Part shown: positions 26,307-35,411 of the stretch, piece after piece
Layout: every line of letters begins with the position of its first letter
Numbering within the stretch: the first letter of the stretch is position 1
DNA from: G963663495 sp963663495
Lineage (GTDB): Bacteria > Bacteroidota > Rhodothermia > Rhodothermales > Bin80
NCBI GenBank assembly: GCA_963663495.1
Contig: OY760427.1
Location: 124,001 to 188,000 of the forward strand
Reading direction: 5' to 3'
Length of the DNA stretch: 64,000 nt
Notes under the pieces: model-generated
The model's input: the letters and a program-made list of their open reading frames with translations, nothing else
What the model was told of the DNA's origin: nothing
Databases searched by the model: none
Position numbers and translations under genes: made by a program

Positions 26307-29168
26307 AAAGGAAATTGTTTATCGCAGGTTGATATCTTCAAAACAGCTTAACGCTTTCAGGTGGGGTACGACGAACTACAGTATGATTTGGTCGCCGACC
26401 AAATCATACTGGAACCCGTATTCGCATGGATCGTCAGAGCGTCCCGTCCGGTTGACATTGGGACATGCGGAATCTGTTTGTACGTTGACACACTTGATGA
26501 CGACATTATGGGTTGGATCGGGATACATATGCTGCTTTCTGTTGACGCAGAATCCAGCGGCTCGGTGGAAGGAGTTGGCGCCGGAAATGTTGGGTAAATA
26601 GGTTGATGCTCGTTTGCGGGCAATACTGGGCAAATTCTTGGGGCCTGCGACAATTGATCAATCAGGAGCTGGGGCCTTGGGCGCCAAGCACAGCTAATCG
26701 GCGCCGCATGTGAACCTGGACAGGCTTGGATCCCCTGGAGAACGCTGAGCACGGGCCATGAATTTAGATGGGTAAAGAGAATGAAATTGCAAGACACCGA
26801 ATATGGCCGTGAGGCCGAGAAATTCTTTAAGCTGCTGGAATCTATTGATCGTCCAGGAGACTATTGCACGGGGGGCAAAATGCACGTGCCGATGCCAGTC
26901 GTCACCGTTGATGGAGCAGGAGATCTGTCGTTTCCCGTACCGAGGGCAACGATTGACGCTTTGATTGGGTTAGCGGAACGCGCTCCCTACGGAAAGGGAA
27001 CCATGACATTGGTTGACCCTGCGGTTCGCGACTGTTGGCAGATTGATGCAGATCAGGTCCAGTTGGCAGGTAGTGCCTGGCAGGCCTCGTTCCGTAAGAT
27101 CATGGATCTTGTGGCTACAGGTCTTGGGCTTGCCGATGCGGAGCTCGGTGCTAAGCTGTACAAGATGCTTGTTTACAGGCAGGGCGGGTTTTTTGCCGCC
27201 CATCGTGATACCGAAAAAGTCGACGGAATGGTGGCGACGCTATCCGTGACGCTACCCACTAAAGGTGCTGGCGGGGAACTGGTTGTACGCCACGCACGCG
27301 ACGAAACCGTTTTTGACATGCGTGCGCAGGAGCCATCAGAACTAGCGTTCGCGGCTTTCTATGCAGACTGCCTGCACGAGGCAAGACCCATTACTGAAGG
27401 CCACCGCATATCCCTGGTCTTTAATCTGTTCATACGTTCCGGCAAGAAATGGTCCGGGGCACCGGACTATACCGGTATTGAAGAAGAAGTTAAAGTGTGC
27501 TTAGCAGCGTTGCGGGATCACGGTAATACGGGCAAACTGGTCTGGCTACTTGAACACGAGTATACCGAGGATGGTCTTTCCTTTGACACGTTAAAGAACA
27601 CCGACGCAGCCGTCGCACAGGTTCTGGGAAAGGCGGCAGAGTCTGCAGACTGGTCCATGTACGCGGCCGTGTTGCATGTTGGAGAAGTAGGCGATCCCGC
27701 GTATGATGATGGTCCTGGCAACTGGCGTATGGAGGCCGTCGCTAGTTCGAGATTAGCCCATGTGGAGGATTGTTGGGAATACCTGGATAACTGGGTTGCC
27801 CGTGATGGGGACCGCCCGAATCTTGGTGAGCTTTCAGTAGCCGATGGCGAAGTCTATCCGCCGGACGTGTTCGAAGATGCCGTGCCGGACGAGGAAAAAC
27901 TTGAAGAGTACCAAGGGAACTATGGCCCGACACTCGAACTCCTTTACCGACGTGCGGCTCTCGTTGTCTGGCCGAAGGAGAGGTCCGTGGATGTTTTAGC
28001 GCGCAGTGGCATCAAAAAAGTGGTGGAATGGGTGTCCACGCAGCAAGGCCTTATGAGCCAGACCGAAATGCGGCGCATGCTAACCCGATTAATGGAAATC
28101 TGGCCACAAGAAAGGCGAGAGTATGAGGACCACAACCTGCCTAAGATGCTCAGACTGCTGGAGGCAAACGGTAATGCCGCTCTCGCGGCGGATTTTCTTT
28201 CCAGGAATATGCTAAACCACTACGATGGTAGCGAGAACGCAGCCCTTTCAGACCTAATTCTTATGGTTGGTCCTGAGGCTGCCAAAAAGTTGTTACCGAG
28301 GCTGGTGGAGAAGTACATGCCTCAGCTCCCCAAGGAGATCTCCTCTTTTCTGGCACTGGTCGGAGAGAAGCTGGACAATGCCGGATCGGAGTGGCGTGAT
28401 ACGGCACTAAACGTAGGGCGTCTTGCCTTCGCAAATCTCGGTGCAGCACTGGAGGCTGGCTCTGATGCCATCGTTCGTGCGGAGGCCTACAGGCTATCGA
28501 AAGAGAATGCCTCATACATCAGTTCTACAGAGGTTGAGCGGCTAAGCATGGATCAGGCGGCAATCCGCGAACTATTCATGCTTGGATGGCGCCTGGGTCT
28601 CGCCGAGGAATCTGTCAAAGCCGCTGGTATTATCGGTGAATTTCCTAAGGCCGTGCCACCAGACCGGATACTGCCTGCGATGCTTGCTGGTTCGTACACG
28701 CACGGGGACTTGGCCAGCACGGAGTCCTACCGTTTGCTTTGGCGGCAAGCGGTCGACTTCTTGGTTGGGCGCAGCAGTGCGCCTCCATCTGAGCCGGACG
28801 ATTGGATGCTTGATGCCAAGATTCCGGATCACTGCGAGCTTTGTACTTCACTCCGTACATTCTGCCTGGATCCCGAGGCAATTGTTTTCCGCTTCAAGGT
28901 GAACCAAGGCTGTCGCAGGCACCTGCGCGAAGTGATTGATAGACATCACCTTGAATTGGACCATGTTACCGAGCGTAAGGGAAGTCCCTATACTCTGGTC
29001 TGCACCAAGAATCGCGCTAGCTTTAAGCGGAGGCTCCGCGAGTACACGGAGGATGTGCAGGCCATTGGTTTGCTTCAGGAGTTAGTGCCGAAAGATGCGC
29101 TGGGAGGGTCGGAAGCCGAGCGGCTGCAGCGTCTTGAATTAGCCGTGGCGGCAGCTAGGCGTACCTAA
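26307..29168 (+). repeat. Large duplication, copy 2 (partner 20503-23366)
   Basis: Direct repeat of the block at 20503. Similarity ends with the oxygenase stop codon region; the sequence after the gene differs completely from copy 1 and runs into a truncated TnpB element at 29189. Confidence 0.9.
26781..29168 (+). CDS. Large 2-oxoglutarate/Fe(II) oxygenase-domain protein, copy B
   Basis: A 795-residue near-identical paralogue of the protein at 20979. All proposed ligands (His141, Asp143, His199, Arg209) are kept and there are no gaps. Differences are scattered conservative changes, for example RREAEKLFE versus GREAEKFFK near the start and NDILPRL versus KKLLPRL near residue 505. Because both copies have stayed open with the same length, selection on both is plausible, although recent duplication is an alternative. 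It precedes a TnpB element by about 20 bp. Confidence 0.75.
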   Translation: MKLQDTEYGREAEKFFKLLESIDRPGDYCTGGKMHVPMPVVTVDGAGDLSFPVPRATIDALIGLAERAPYGKGTMTLVDPAVRDCWQIDADQVQLAGSAWQASFRKIMDLVATGLGLADAELGAKLYKMLVYRQGGFFAAHRDTEKVDGMVATLSVTLPTKGAGGELVVRHARDETVFDMRAQEPSELAFAAFYADCLHEARPITEGHRISLVFNLFIRSGKKWSGAPDYTGIEEEVKVCLAALRDHGNTGKLVWLLEHEYTEDGLSFDTLKNTDAAVAQVLGKAAESADWSMYAAVLHVGEVGDPAYDDGPGNWRMEAVASSRLAHVEDCWEYLDNWVARDGDRPNLGELSVADGEVYPPDVFEDAVPDEEKLEEYQGNYGPTLELLYRRAALVVWPKERSVDVLARSGIKKVVEWVSTQQGLMSQTEMRRMLTRLMEIWPQERREYEDHNLPKMLRLLEANGNAALAADFLSRNMLNHYDGSENAALSDLILMVGPEAAKKLLPRLVEKYMPQLPKEISSFLALVGEKLDNAGSEWRDTALNVGRLAFANLGAALEAGSDAIVRAEAYRLSKENASYISSTEVERLSMDQAAIRELFMLGWRLGLAEESVKAAGIIGEFPKAVPPDRILPAMLAGSYTHGDLASTESYRLLWRQAVDFLVGRSSAPPSEPDDWMLDAKIPDHCELCTSLRTFCLDPEAIVFRFKVNQGCRRHLREVIDRHHLELDHVTERKGSPYTLVCTKNRASFKRRLREYTEDVQAIGLLQELVPKDALGGSEAERLQRLELAVAAARRT

Positions 29169-29188
29169 GCCTTTATAGGCACAGCAGG

Positions 29189-30618
29189 TTTCGTAGGAGT
29201 TACTTTTTGTGCTTTGGTGGTGCAGACAGGATGGCTTTCGCCAGTTTTTCATAATCAGTTCCCGCGTTTCACGAAAAACTGCAATTATTTCAAATAACTC
29301 GACACGTGGGTATTCATGCTATATAATTGCCATATATTAGGAAGTTATATACCACAGTGCCATGCCCGAAACGGTTAGTGCATACCGCAATATCACATAC
29401 AGGCCGTTGCCCGGAAGTCGGAGTAACGCCAAGCAGCTTGCTGGATTAGCGGGTGCGTGTAGGTTTGTGTGGAATGCCATCCTCGCAGAGCAGAGCGAGG
29501 CGTACAAGAAAGCGAAAGAGGCTGGAGAGAAGCCGCCCTCGGCAAGCTTCTTCTCGCTGGGGAAGCGGTTCACGGCGCTGCGCCGCACGGTCGAGCGGCT
29601 ACCTGAATACTCCTTTGGTGTCGTTAGATACACATTGAAATATCAGGCGGATGCATGGAAGGCATTCTTCAAGGAGGGTAAGAGAAGACCGAGAATCCAT
29701 TCCAGACGTGGTAGTACGCCTTCGTTCACGATCCCGGATAACGTAAGGGTTCGGGATGGCAAGCTGTATATCCCGAAAGTGGGATATATGGCGCTCCGCA
29801 GGCGGGGAGGCAACTCGTACCCTGATGGTATACCCGTCAAAGCCACTGTAAAGAAGAACGCCGGCAAAGGGTATGCTGTCATCTGCTACAAGATGGAGGC
29901 ACCTGTAATAGAGGATACCGGCGGTGCTGTAGGCATTGACCGTAATTGCGGGCAGGTCGCTATGGTCTCCACAGAGGGCGATACAAGCATTATCAGACAA
30001 CCGGATACGAAGCGTCTTGATGCCAAGTTGAAGCGGCATCAGCGAAGACTGGCGAGACAGAAGAAAGGCTCCAACCGTCGTAACAGGCGGAAGCATAGAA
30101 TCGCCCGCATACAGCGCAAGCGTGCTAACGTCCTCAAGAATGCGAACCACCAGGTAAGTCGCAGTATTGCCAATTGCTCCTCAACGGTGATACTGGAGGA
30201 CCTGAAGATCAAAGCGATGACATGTTCAGCTAAGGGGACGATGGAGAGCTTTGGCACAAACGTCAGACAGAAGTCTGGCCTCAACCGTGGGATACTGCGA
30301 ACCGGTTGGGGCCAGTTGGATCAGATGCTGGGCTATAAGTGCCGCAAGGTGATAAAGGTTACCGCTGCCTATACCAGTCAGCGGTGTTCTGTGTGTGGGC
30401 ACACAGAAGCGAGTAACCGTAAGACGCAGAGCAAATTCAAGTGTATGTCCTGTGGACATGCGGATCATGCAGACCTGAATGCGGCTGCAAGCATACTGGC
30501 CTCCGGGATTGGGGCTTCTGCACGGCGAGGGGCGTTCGGGTTACCGATCCCTATGACCCGTGAAATTGATACAAGTGCCTCACTGTGTACAGTTGGTCAC
30601 TCACGTATATAATTTCCC
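29189..30618 (+). mobile_element. TnpB-carrying element, copy 2, left end truncated
   Basis: The MITE-like segment lacks its terminal 30 or so bases and begins inside the repeat (TTTCGTAGGAGTTAC). The inner start of the TnpB unit is altered (GGAAGTTATATACC at 29340). The right end is intact apart from one extra T (ATATAATTTCCC, ending at 30618), followed by CAATATTG. With the left end gone, no target duplication can be tested. It carries an intact tnpB. Confidence 0.85.
29362..30612 (+). CDS. tnpB: TnpB-family RNA-guided nuclease
   Basis: A 416-residue intact protein. It has an N-terminal helix-turn-helix/WED-like region (AGACRFVWNAILAEQSEAYK), a Lys/Arg-rich helical stretch (LKRHQRRLARQKKGSNRRNR) and the RuvC-I motif GIDRN. 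RuvC-II is LEDL, the zinc finger is CSVC...CMSC, and RuvC-III is HADLNAA. All three acidic RuvC residues are present, so it should be catalytically competent. Known TnpBs cut DNA guided by an RNA made from the 3' end of their own element, and the stop codon here lies inside the right terminal repeat. No TnpA (Y1) or serine recombinase is nearby. The element ends resemble IS1595 instead. Confidence 0.92.
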   Translation: MPETVSAYRNITYRPLPGSRSNAKQLAGLAGACRFVWNAILAEQSEAYKKAKEAGEKPPSASFFSLGKRFTALRRTVERLPEYSFGVVRYTLKYQADAWKAFFKEGKRRPRIHSRRGSTPSFTIPDNVRVRDGKLYIPKVGYMALRRRGGNSYPDGIPVKATVKKNAGKGYAVICYKMEAPVIEDTGGAVGIDRNCGQVAMVSTEGDTSIIRQPDTKRLDAKLKRHQRRLARQKKGSNRRNRRKHRIARIQRKRANVLKNANHQVSRSIANCSSTVILEDLKIKAMTCSAKGTMESFGTNVRQKSGLNRGILRTGWGQLDQMLGYKCRKVIKVTAAYTSQRCSVCGHTEASNRKTQSKFKCMSCGHADHADLNAAASILASGIGASARRGAFGLPIPMTREIDTSASLCTVGHSRI

Positions 30619-30636
30619 CAATATTGCCAGCACGGA

Positions 30637-30879
30637 TTGGCACGACGCCAAACTGACGCAATACTTAACGAATTAAGACGATTCTTGAGCAAAGGGCAAG
30701 GCTACGCGATTAGGCAGCACGACACGTGGTATTACAGCGAAGGCGAGCGAGCGGGGCTGCTCGCTGACCGCAGGGTATTTTTCAGCGTTGAACATGGAAA
30801 GGCACTAACACCCCCAAGCGTAATGCCACTTCACGCTCAGAAATTCAACACGACCACACAGGAACCCCAGGCACTTTGA
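30637..30879 (+). CDS. Small hypothetical protein upstream of fmt
   Basis: An 80-codon frame from TTG 30637, ending in TGA at 30877-30879, which overlaps the TTG at 30876 of the fmt frame. It contains RRFLSKGQGYAIRQHDTWYY, not recognised. It begins 18 bp after the TnpB element, so it may be the tail of a gene interrupted by that insertion. The stop/start overlap argues mildly for a real gene coupled to fmt. Confidence 0.4.
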   Translation: MARRQTDAILNELRRFLSKGQGYAIRQHDTWYYSEGERAGLLADRRVFFSVEHGKALTPPSVMPLHAQKFNTTTQEPQAL

Positions 30880-31829
30880 CATCCACCTTCGTGAATGTGG
30901 CCGAGCCTCGCATCGTGTTCATGGGTACGGCAACCTTCGCCGTACCCTCCCTCCGTGCACTAATAGACGGAAAGTATACTCCGGTGGCCGTTGTGACCGT
31001 GCCGGACCGGCGCGCTGGTCGTGGTCATCGCTACCGATATTCCCCCGTGAAGGTCGCAGCAATGGAACATGGGTTGGGGCCCATACATCAACCGGAGTCG
31101 CTAAAGGATCCGGAATTTGTTGCCACTATCGCGGAATACCGACCACATATAATTGTCGTGGTTGCATTCCGGATTCTGCCGCGCGCTGTGTATGCATTAG
31201 CTACCCACGGGGCATTCAACTTGCATGCCTCCCTACTTCCTGCCTATCGGGGTGCTGCACCCATCAATCGGGCCATCATGGCAGGAGAGACCGCAACGGG
31301 CGTGACTACCTTCTATTTGGCCGATCGCGTTGATACTGGCTCGATAATTATGCAGCGTGAGCTGCCAATTGGCCCTAACGATAATGCCGGTATCGTCCAC
31401 GACCGTCTCATGACGGCAGGAGCAGACATAGTTCGTGCGACAGTCAAGCAGATATGGCAAGGGCGAGCGCACGGTATGCCACAGCACGACGCTGTGGCCT
31501 CCAATGCGCCAAAAATTTTCCGGATGGACTGCCGAATCCCCTGGAACGCGCCCGCAGTACAGGTACATAATCACTGCCGCGGATTATCCCCGTTCCCGGG
31601 AGCATGGTTTCACTTTGGAGCGTCTACTATCAAAGTGCTCGAAACGGAGGTGGGCCCAAAGCATGGCCCACCCGGTACCGTACTCCGTGCATCAGGGAAC
31701 ACGCTGACAGTGGCCTGTGGAGAAGGATCCGTGTTGATCCGAAAGCTGCAAAAAGAAGGGAGGCGACGATTGGGAACGGCAGCGTTCCTGAATGGCGTTC
31801 AGGTAGCGATGGGGGACCACTTTGAGTAG
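30876..31829 (+). CDS. fmt: Methionyl-tRNA formyltransferase
   Basis: About 312-317 residues. The frame opens at TTG 30876; GTG 30891 is an equally good start and puts RIVFMGTATFAVPSL nearer the N-terminus. It contains the formyl-folate-binding core HASLLPAYRGAAPINRAI and TGVTTFYLADRVDTG, followed by a C-terminal OB-like domain. It formylates initiator Met-tRNA using 10-formyl-THF. Length is normal. It is followed 72 bp later by the MoxR gene on the same strand. Confidence 0.92.
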   Translation: MTSTFVNVAEPRIVFMGTATFAVPSLRALIDGKYTPVAVVTVPDRRAGRGHRYRYSPVKVAAMEHGLGPIHQPESLKDPEFVATIAEYRPHIIVVVAFRILPRAVYALATHGAFNLHASLLPAYRGAAPINRAIMAGETATGVTTFYLADRVDTGSIIMQRELPIGPNDNAGIVHDRLMTAGADIVRATVKQIWQGRAHGMPQHDAVASNAPKIFRMDCRIPWNAPAVQVHNHCRGLSPFPGAWFHFGASTIKVLETEVGPKHGPPGTVLRASGNTLTVACGEGSVLIRKLQKEGRRRLGTAAFLNGVQVAMGDHFE

Positions 31830-31901
31830 CGGCGGTGCTGCCGAACCTCACTCAACAGATTGCGTTTCCGTGCGAATCCGCGAACACTTGGGAGCAGCCT
31901 A

Positions 31902-32897
31902 ATGGCCAATTTTGACCTTGCCCGCATCAACCACCGCATCACTGTTGAAAGTGAATTTGTAGGCGACCTGCAAAAGGAGATTTCACGCGTCGTTGTAGGA
32001 CAGCACTACATGATCAACCGCCTGCTGATTGGGCTGCTGGCGTCCGGGCATGTGCTGCTAGAAGGCGTTCCGGGCCTGGCCAAGACTCTTACAGTAAGTA
32101 CGCTCGCCCGGGCGATAGGGACACACTTTCAACGCATACAGTTCACACCCGACCTGCTGCCGGCGGATCTCTTGGGGACTCTGATCTACAATCAGGCGAA
32201 AGGAACATTCTCCATCAAGAAGGGCCCCCTGTTTGCCAACCTTATCCTCGCCGACGAAATCAACAGGTCGCCCGCCAAGGTTCAAAGCGCGCTCCTGGAA
32301 AGCATGCAGGAACGGCAGATAACCATTGGTGAATCCACCTTCCTCCTGGAAGAACCGTTTCTTGTACTCGCAACCCAGAACCCGATTGAACAGGAAGGAA
32401 CCTACCCGCTGCCTGAAGCGCAGGTGGATCGGTTTATGATGAAGATCCGAGTGGGCTATCCCACACGCGCCGAGGAACTGGAGATCATGCAGCGCATGGC
32501 GCGAACAAATCAACATGTGGAAACACAAGTCGTTACCACTCCAAAGCAGATACTGGCCGCGCGGACAGTACTGAATGAGCTGTATATGGACGCCCGCGTC
32601 GAAGCTTATATCATTGATCTGGTAATTGCCACCAGAAAACCCGATAGCTACGGATTGGATGACTTGGGGCACCTCATTGAGTTTGGAGCCTCTCCACGAG
32701 CTTCCATCAACCTTAACCTGGCGGCTAGAGCTCACGCCTTTCTCCAACGCCGGGCCTACGTCACCCCGGAAGATGTTCGCTCAATAGCCTTGGATGTCCT
32801 TAGACACCGGGTAATGATCACCTACGAAGCCGAAGCCGAAGAGCTGCAGCCTGATGACATCGTAAAGCGCGTTCTTGAGTCTATAGAAGTACCATAG
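31902..32897 (+). CDS. MoxR-family AAA+ ATPase
   Basis: A 331-residue protein from ATG 31902; the frame extends to 31860, but MANFDLARIN fits the family start. Walker A is GVPGLAKT (55-62) and Walker B is LILADEIN (114-121), followed by the typical SPAKVQSALLESMQE and FLVLATQNPIEQEGTYPLPE. MoxR ATPases act as chaperone-like factors, often with VWA-domain partners. No VWA gene is adjacent here. It ends 1 bp before hprK, so the two are likely co-transcribed. Confidence 0.93.
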   Translation: MANFDLARINHRITVESEFVGDLQKEISRVVVGQHYMINRLLIGLLASGHVLLEGVPGLAKTLTVSTLARAIGTHFQRIQFTPDLLPADLLGTLIYNQAKGTFSIKKGPLFANLILADEINRSPAKVQSALLESMQERQITIGESTFLLEEPFLVLATQNPIEQEGTYPLPEAQVDRFMMKIRVGYPTRAEELEIMQRMARTNQHVETQVVTTPKQILAARTVLNELYMDARVEAYIIDLVIATRKPDSYGLDDLGHLIEFGASPRASINLNLAARAHAFLQRRAYVTPEDVRSIALDVLRHRVMITYEAEAEELQPDDIVKRVLESIEVP

Positions 32898-32898
32898 C

Positions 32899-33930
32899 AT
32901 GGCGCCCGACTCGGACAGCGGCGATCGCTCACCAATAATTATTCGAAAAGAATCAATCACGGTGGCTTTCATGCTTGACCAACTGCGGTCAGCAGTGGAT
33001 GTGAGTATTGAGACCTTGAACGAAACAGATATTGAAAGCCAAAGCATCACGGAGAGTTATCTCCACCGGCCGGGGCTGGCTCTGACCGGCTTTCTTGACC
33101 TGTTTACATACCAACGCGTACAGATCCTCGGTAATACCGAAGTGCGGTACCTAGCACACTTGGCCGACCCGTCAAGAGCGTTTCAGAATCTGATCCAGTT
33201 CCCGCTACCCTGTATTGTTCTGACTGAGAACAATGTCCTGGACCTCACCCTCGTTGACGCCGCCACGGAAGCCGGGATCCCAGTCCTCCGGACACCCATC
33301 CCCACCACCGAATTCATGGCGCGGCTACGGAATTTTCTACTGGATCAGTTTGCTCCGCAACGGTCTCTACACGGCTCTCTGGTGGATGTCTACGGGGTAG
33401 GGATGCTGCTCACAGGAAAATCCGGCATCGGCAAGAGCGAGGTAGCACTTGACCTCGTAGAACGGGGGCACAGGCTGGTGGCGGATGATGTGGTGATCAT
33501 TACGCAGATGGATAACCAGGTCCTGATGGGTAGCGGCACCAAGCTCGGGCAGCACTTTATGGAAGTGCGCGGCCTCGGACTCCTGGATGTACGGTCCATG
33601 TTTGGGGTCCGAGCCATCCGATACCAAAAGCGGATTGAGGTGGTTGTTCGTATGCAGTGGTGGGACAAGAATCAGGATTATGTCCGCTTGGGACTAGCGC
33701 ACGAAGTCCAGAAAATCATGGAAGTGGAGATCTCCCGAGTCAATGTTCCGGTGACGCCGGGGAAAAGCATCTCGGTCATCTGCGAAGTAATCGCACTGAA
33801 CCAGTTGTTACGCCACTACGGCTACGATCCGTCCGACGAATTCGCCAAACGGCTGAAGCGCCAGTTGCGTCGTCCACGCCCCTCTGCCGCCACACGAAAT
33901 ATTGAGTACTTCGGGCATGATTATGAATGA
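32899..33930 (+). CDS. hprK: HPr kinase/phosphorylase
   Basis: A 343-residue cytoplasmic enzyme that phosphorylates and dephosphorylates Ser46 of HPr-like proteins. The N-terminal half is the HprK regulatory domain. The C-terminal half carries the P-loop GKSGIGKSE near residues 173-181, HRLVADDVV, and the family signature EVRGLGLLDVRSMFG. The C-terminal tail of about 30 residues after residue 310 is basic. No HPr gene is in this window. It lies directly behind the MoxR gene. Confidence 0.93.
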   Translation: MAPDSDSGDRSPIIIRKESITVAFMLDQLRSAVDVSIETLNETDIESQSITESYLHRPGLALTGFLDLFTYQRVQILGNTEVRYLAHLADPSRAFQNLIQFPLPCIVLTENNVLDLTLVDAATEAGIPVLRTPIPTTEFMARLRNFLLDQFAPQRSLHGSLVDVYGVGMLLTGKSGIGKSEVALDLVERGHRLVADDVVIITQMDNQVLMGSGTKLGQHFMEVRGLGLLDVRSMFGVRAIRYQKRIEVVVRMQWWDKNQDYVRLGLAHEVQKIMEVEISRVNVPVTPGKSISVICEVIALNQLLRHYGYDPSDEFAKRLKRQLRRPRPSAATRNIEYFGHDYE

Positions 33931-34078
33931 CGCTACAACAGGTTAGGCCCTATGTTGAAATTAATGCCGGCATACATTAGATTGCACCGCTTCACGCCGT
34001 AATTCCTTCTTGTGTTTCGGACGACGTATTACGATTCAATGAAATACCCGGGAACCAACAATACCAACAACACTTCGT

Positions 34079-35056
34079 ATGGCACGTCTGGTACGGTACC
34101 TTATTAATCGTAGCCAAGTGCGGGTTGAGCCGGCGACCGAAAGGTTGGGCTTGGGCTCAAATGGGCTGTGGATTACCATAAGTACTATTAGCACCGGGTT
34201 GTTGATTGGAGTCATCGGTTTGATGATTGTCACCGGTGATTCCCCCCGTATGCTGGCTCTGAAGGAGGAAAACAAAGTATTTCGGGAGCAACTGGTGTCT
34301 TCCGCTCAGCGATTTGAAACAATCCTGGGAAGTCTTGACGAGCTAACAGAGAAAGATAAGACCCTGTATAGCATTCTGCTGGAAACCGATGTGATGTCCG
34401 ACGATGTGCTGCAAGTCGGTGTGGGTGGTAGTGATCCATACGCGCCCTTTGACCGCTTCCGTTCGGCTTCGGCAGAGCTGTTGCGCGGCAATGCCCAGCG
34501 GCTTGATGAGCTGGAGCGCCGCATTAACCTCCAGTCACGCCGATACCAGGCATTGGTCCTGATGGGCAGGAATCGGAGCCAGGCACTGCGTGAAATGCCT
34601 GCAATAATGCCTGCGGACGGTAATGTGGTATCCACCTTCGGTCGGCGCCTCCATCCCGTCCTCAATCTATACCGGCAGCATGAAGGCGTGGATATTCCGC
34701 TCGCCGAGGGTTCCCCGATTTACTCGACCGGGGCTGGCGTCGTCCAATCCGTGGAAAATGCGCCTTCCAGCTTGGGACTCAACATCATTATAGCGCATCC
34801 GAATGCCGGCTATAAGACATTGTATGCCCACCTTTCAAAATTTGCGCCCGGAATTAGACCCGGCAAGCATGTAAGACGAGGGGAGAAAATCGGCGAAAGT
34901 GGCAATACCGGGCTGTCAGCAGGGCCACATGTGCATTATGAGGTGCATGACTGGAGTGACCGGCCGCTCAACCCGCTGCACTTTTTTGCCCCGGCACTTA
35001 CGCCGAAGCAGTACAAAGCTCTATTGGCAGCCGACGATACGGTGTCCTTGGACTGA
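34079..35056 (+). CDS. M23 family metallopeptidase (murein hydrolase-like)
   Basis: A 325-residue protein. A single membrane segment at residues about 31-52 anchors it in the inner membrane. A coiled-coil-like region (about 60-165) follows, then a LytM/peptidase M23 domain. Zinc ligands are His201 and Asp205 in RQHEGVD and His286 in GPHVHYE, with His284 catalytic. It is therefore likely active rather than degenerate. Such proteins cleave peptidoglycan peptide bridges in the periplasm. Confidence 0.9.
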   Translation: MARLVRYLINRSQVRVEPATERLGLGSNGLWITISTISTGLLIGVIGLMIVTGDSPRMLALKEENKVFREQLVSSAQRFETILGSLDELTEKDKTLYSILLETDVMSDDVLQVGVGGSDPYAPFDRFRSASAELLRGNAQRLDELERRINLQSRRYQALVLMGRNRSQALREMPAIMPADGNVVSTFGRRLHPVLNLYRQHEGVDIPLAEGSPIYSTGAGVVQSVENAPSSLGLNIIIAHPNAGYKTLYAHLSKFAPGIRPGKHVRRGEKIGESGNTGLSAGPHVHYEVHDWSDRPLNPLHFFAPALTPKQYKALLAADDTVSLD

Positions 35057-35189
35057 GTGGCGCTGGGGGGACTGTCCACTCTGAGCGGCCAATGCGATCT
35101 GAGAATTGATTTTTCGGGTGCAAAAGATCAACAGTTAGTCACACGCTTGATGTATCTTTCCGCCTAACTTTTTAAATGCGCGATGTGCA

Positions 35190-35411
35190 ATGGGGTACTG
35201 GACCTTGGAACTGGCATCCTACCTTGAGGATGCTCCGTGGCCTGCAACGCAGGATGAGCTGATTGATTATGCCGACCGTACGGGAGCTCCGCTTGAGGTG
35301 GTTGAAAATCTGCAGGAGCTTGAGGATGACGGGGAGCCATACGAAAGTATAGAGGAAATCTGGCCAGATTTTCCCAGCGCGGACGATGACTTCTACTTTA
35401 TAGACGAATAG
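35190..35411 (+). CDS. DUF2795 domain protein
   Basis: A 73-residue acidic protein (YWTLELASYLEDAPWPATQD, then EVVENLQELEDDGEPY). DUF2795 proteins are small and of unknown function and are common in this lineage. Its stop codon TAG shares the last base with the GTG start of the Omp85 gene, so translation is probably coupled. Confidence 0.85.
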   Translation: MGYWTLELASYLEDAPWPATQDELIDYADRTGAPLEVVENLQELEDDGEPYESIEEIWPDFPSADDDFYFIDE

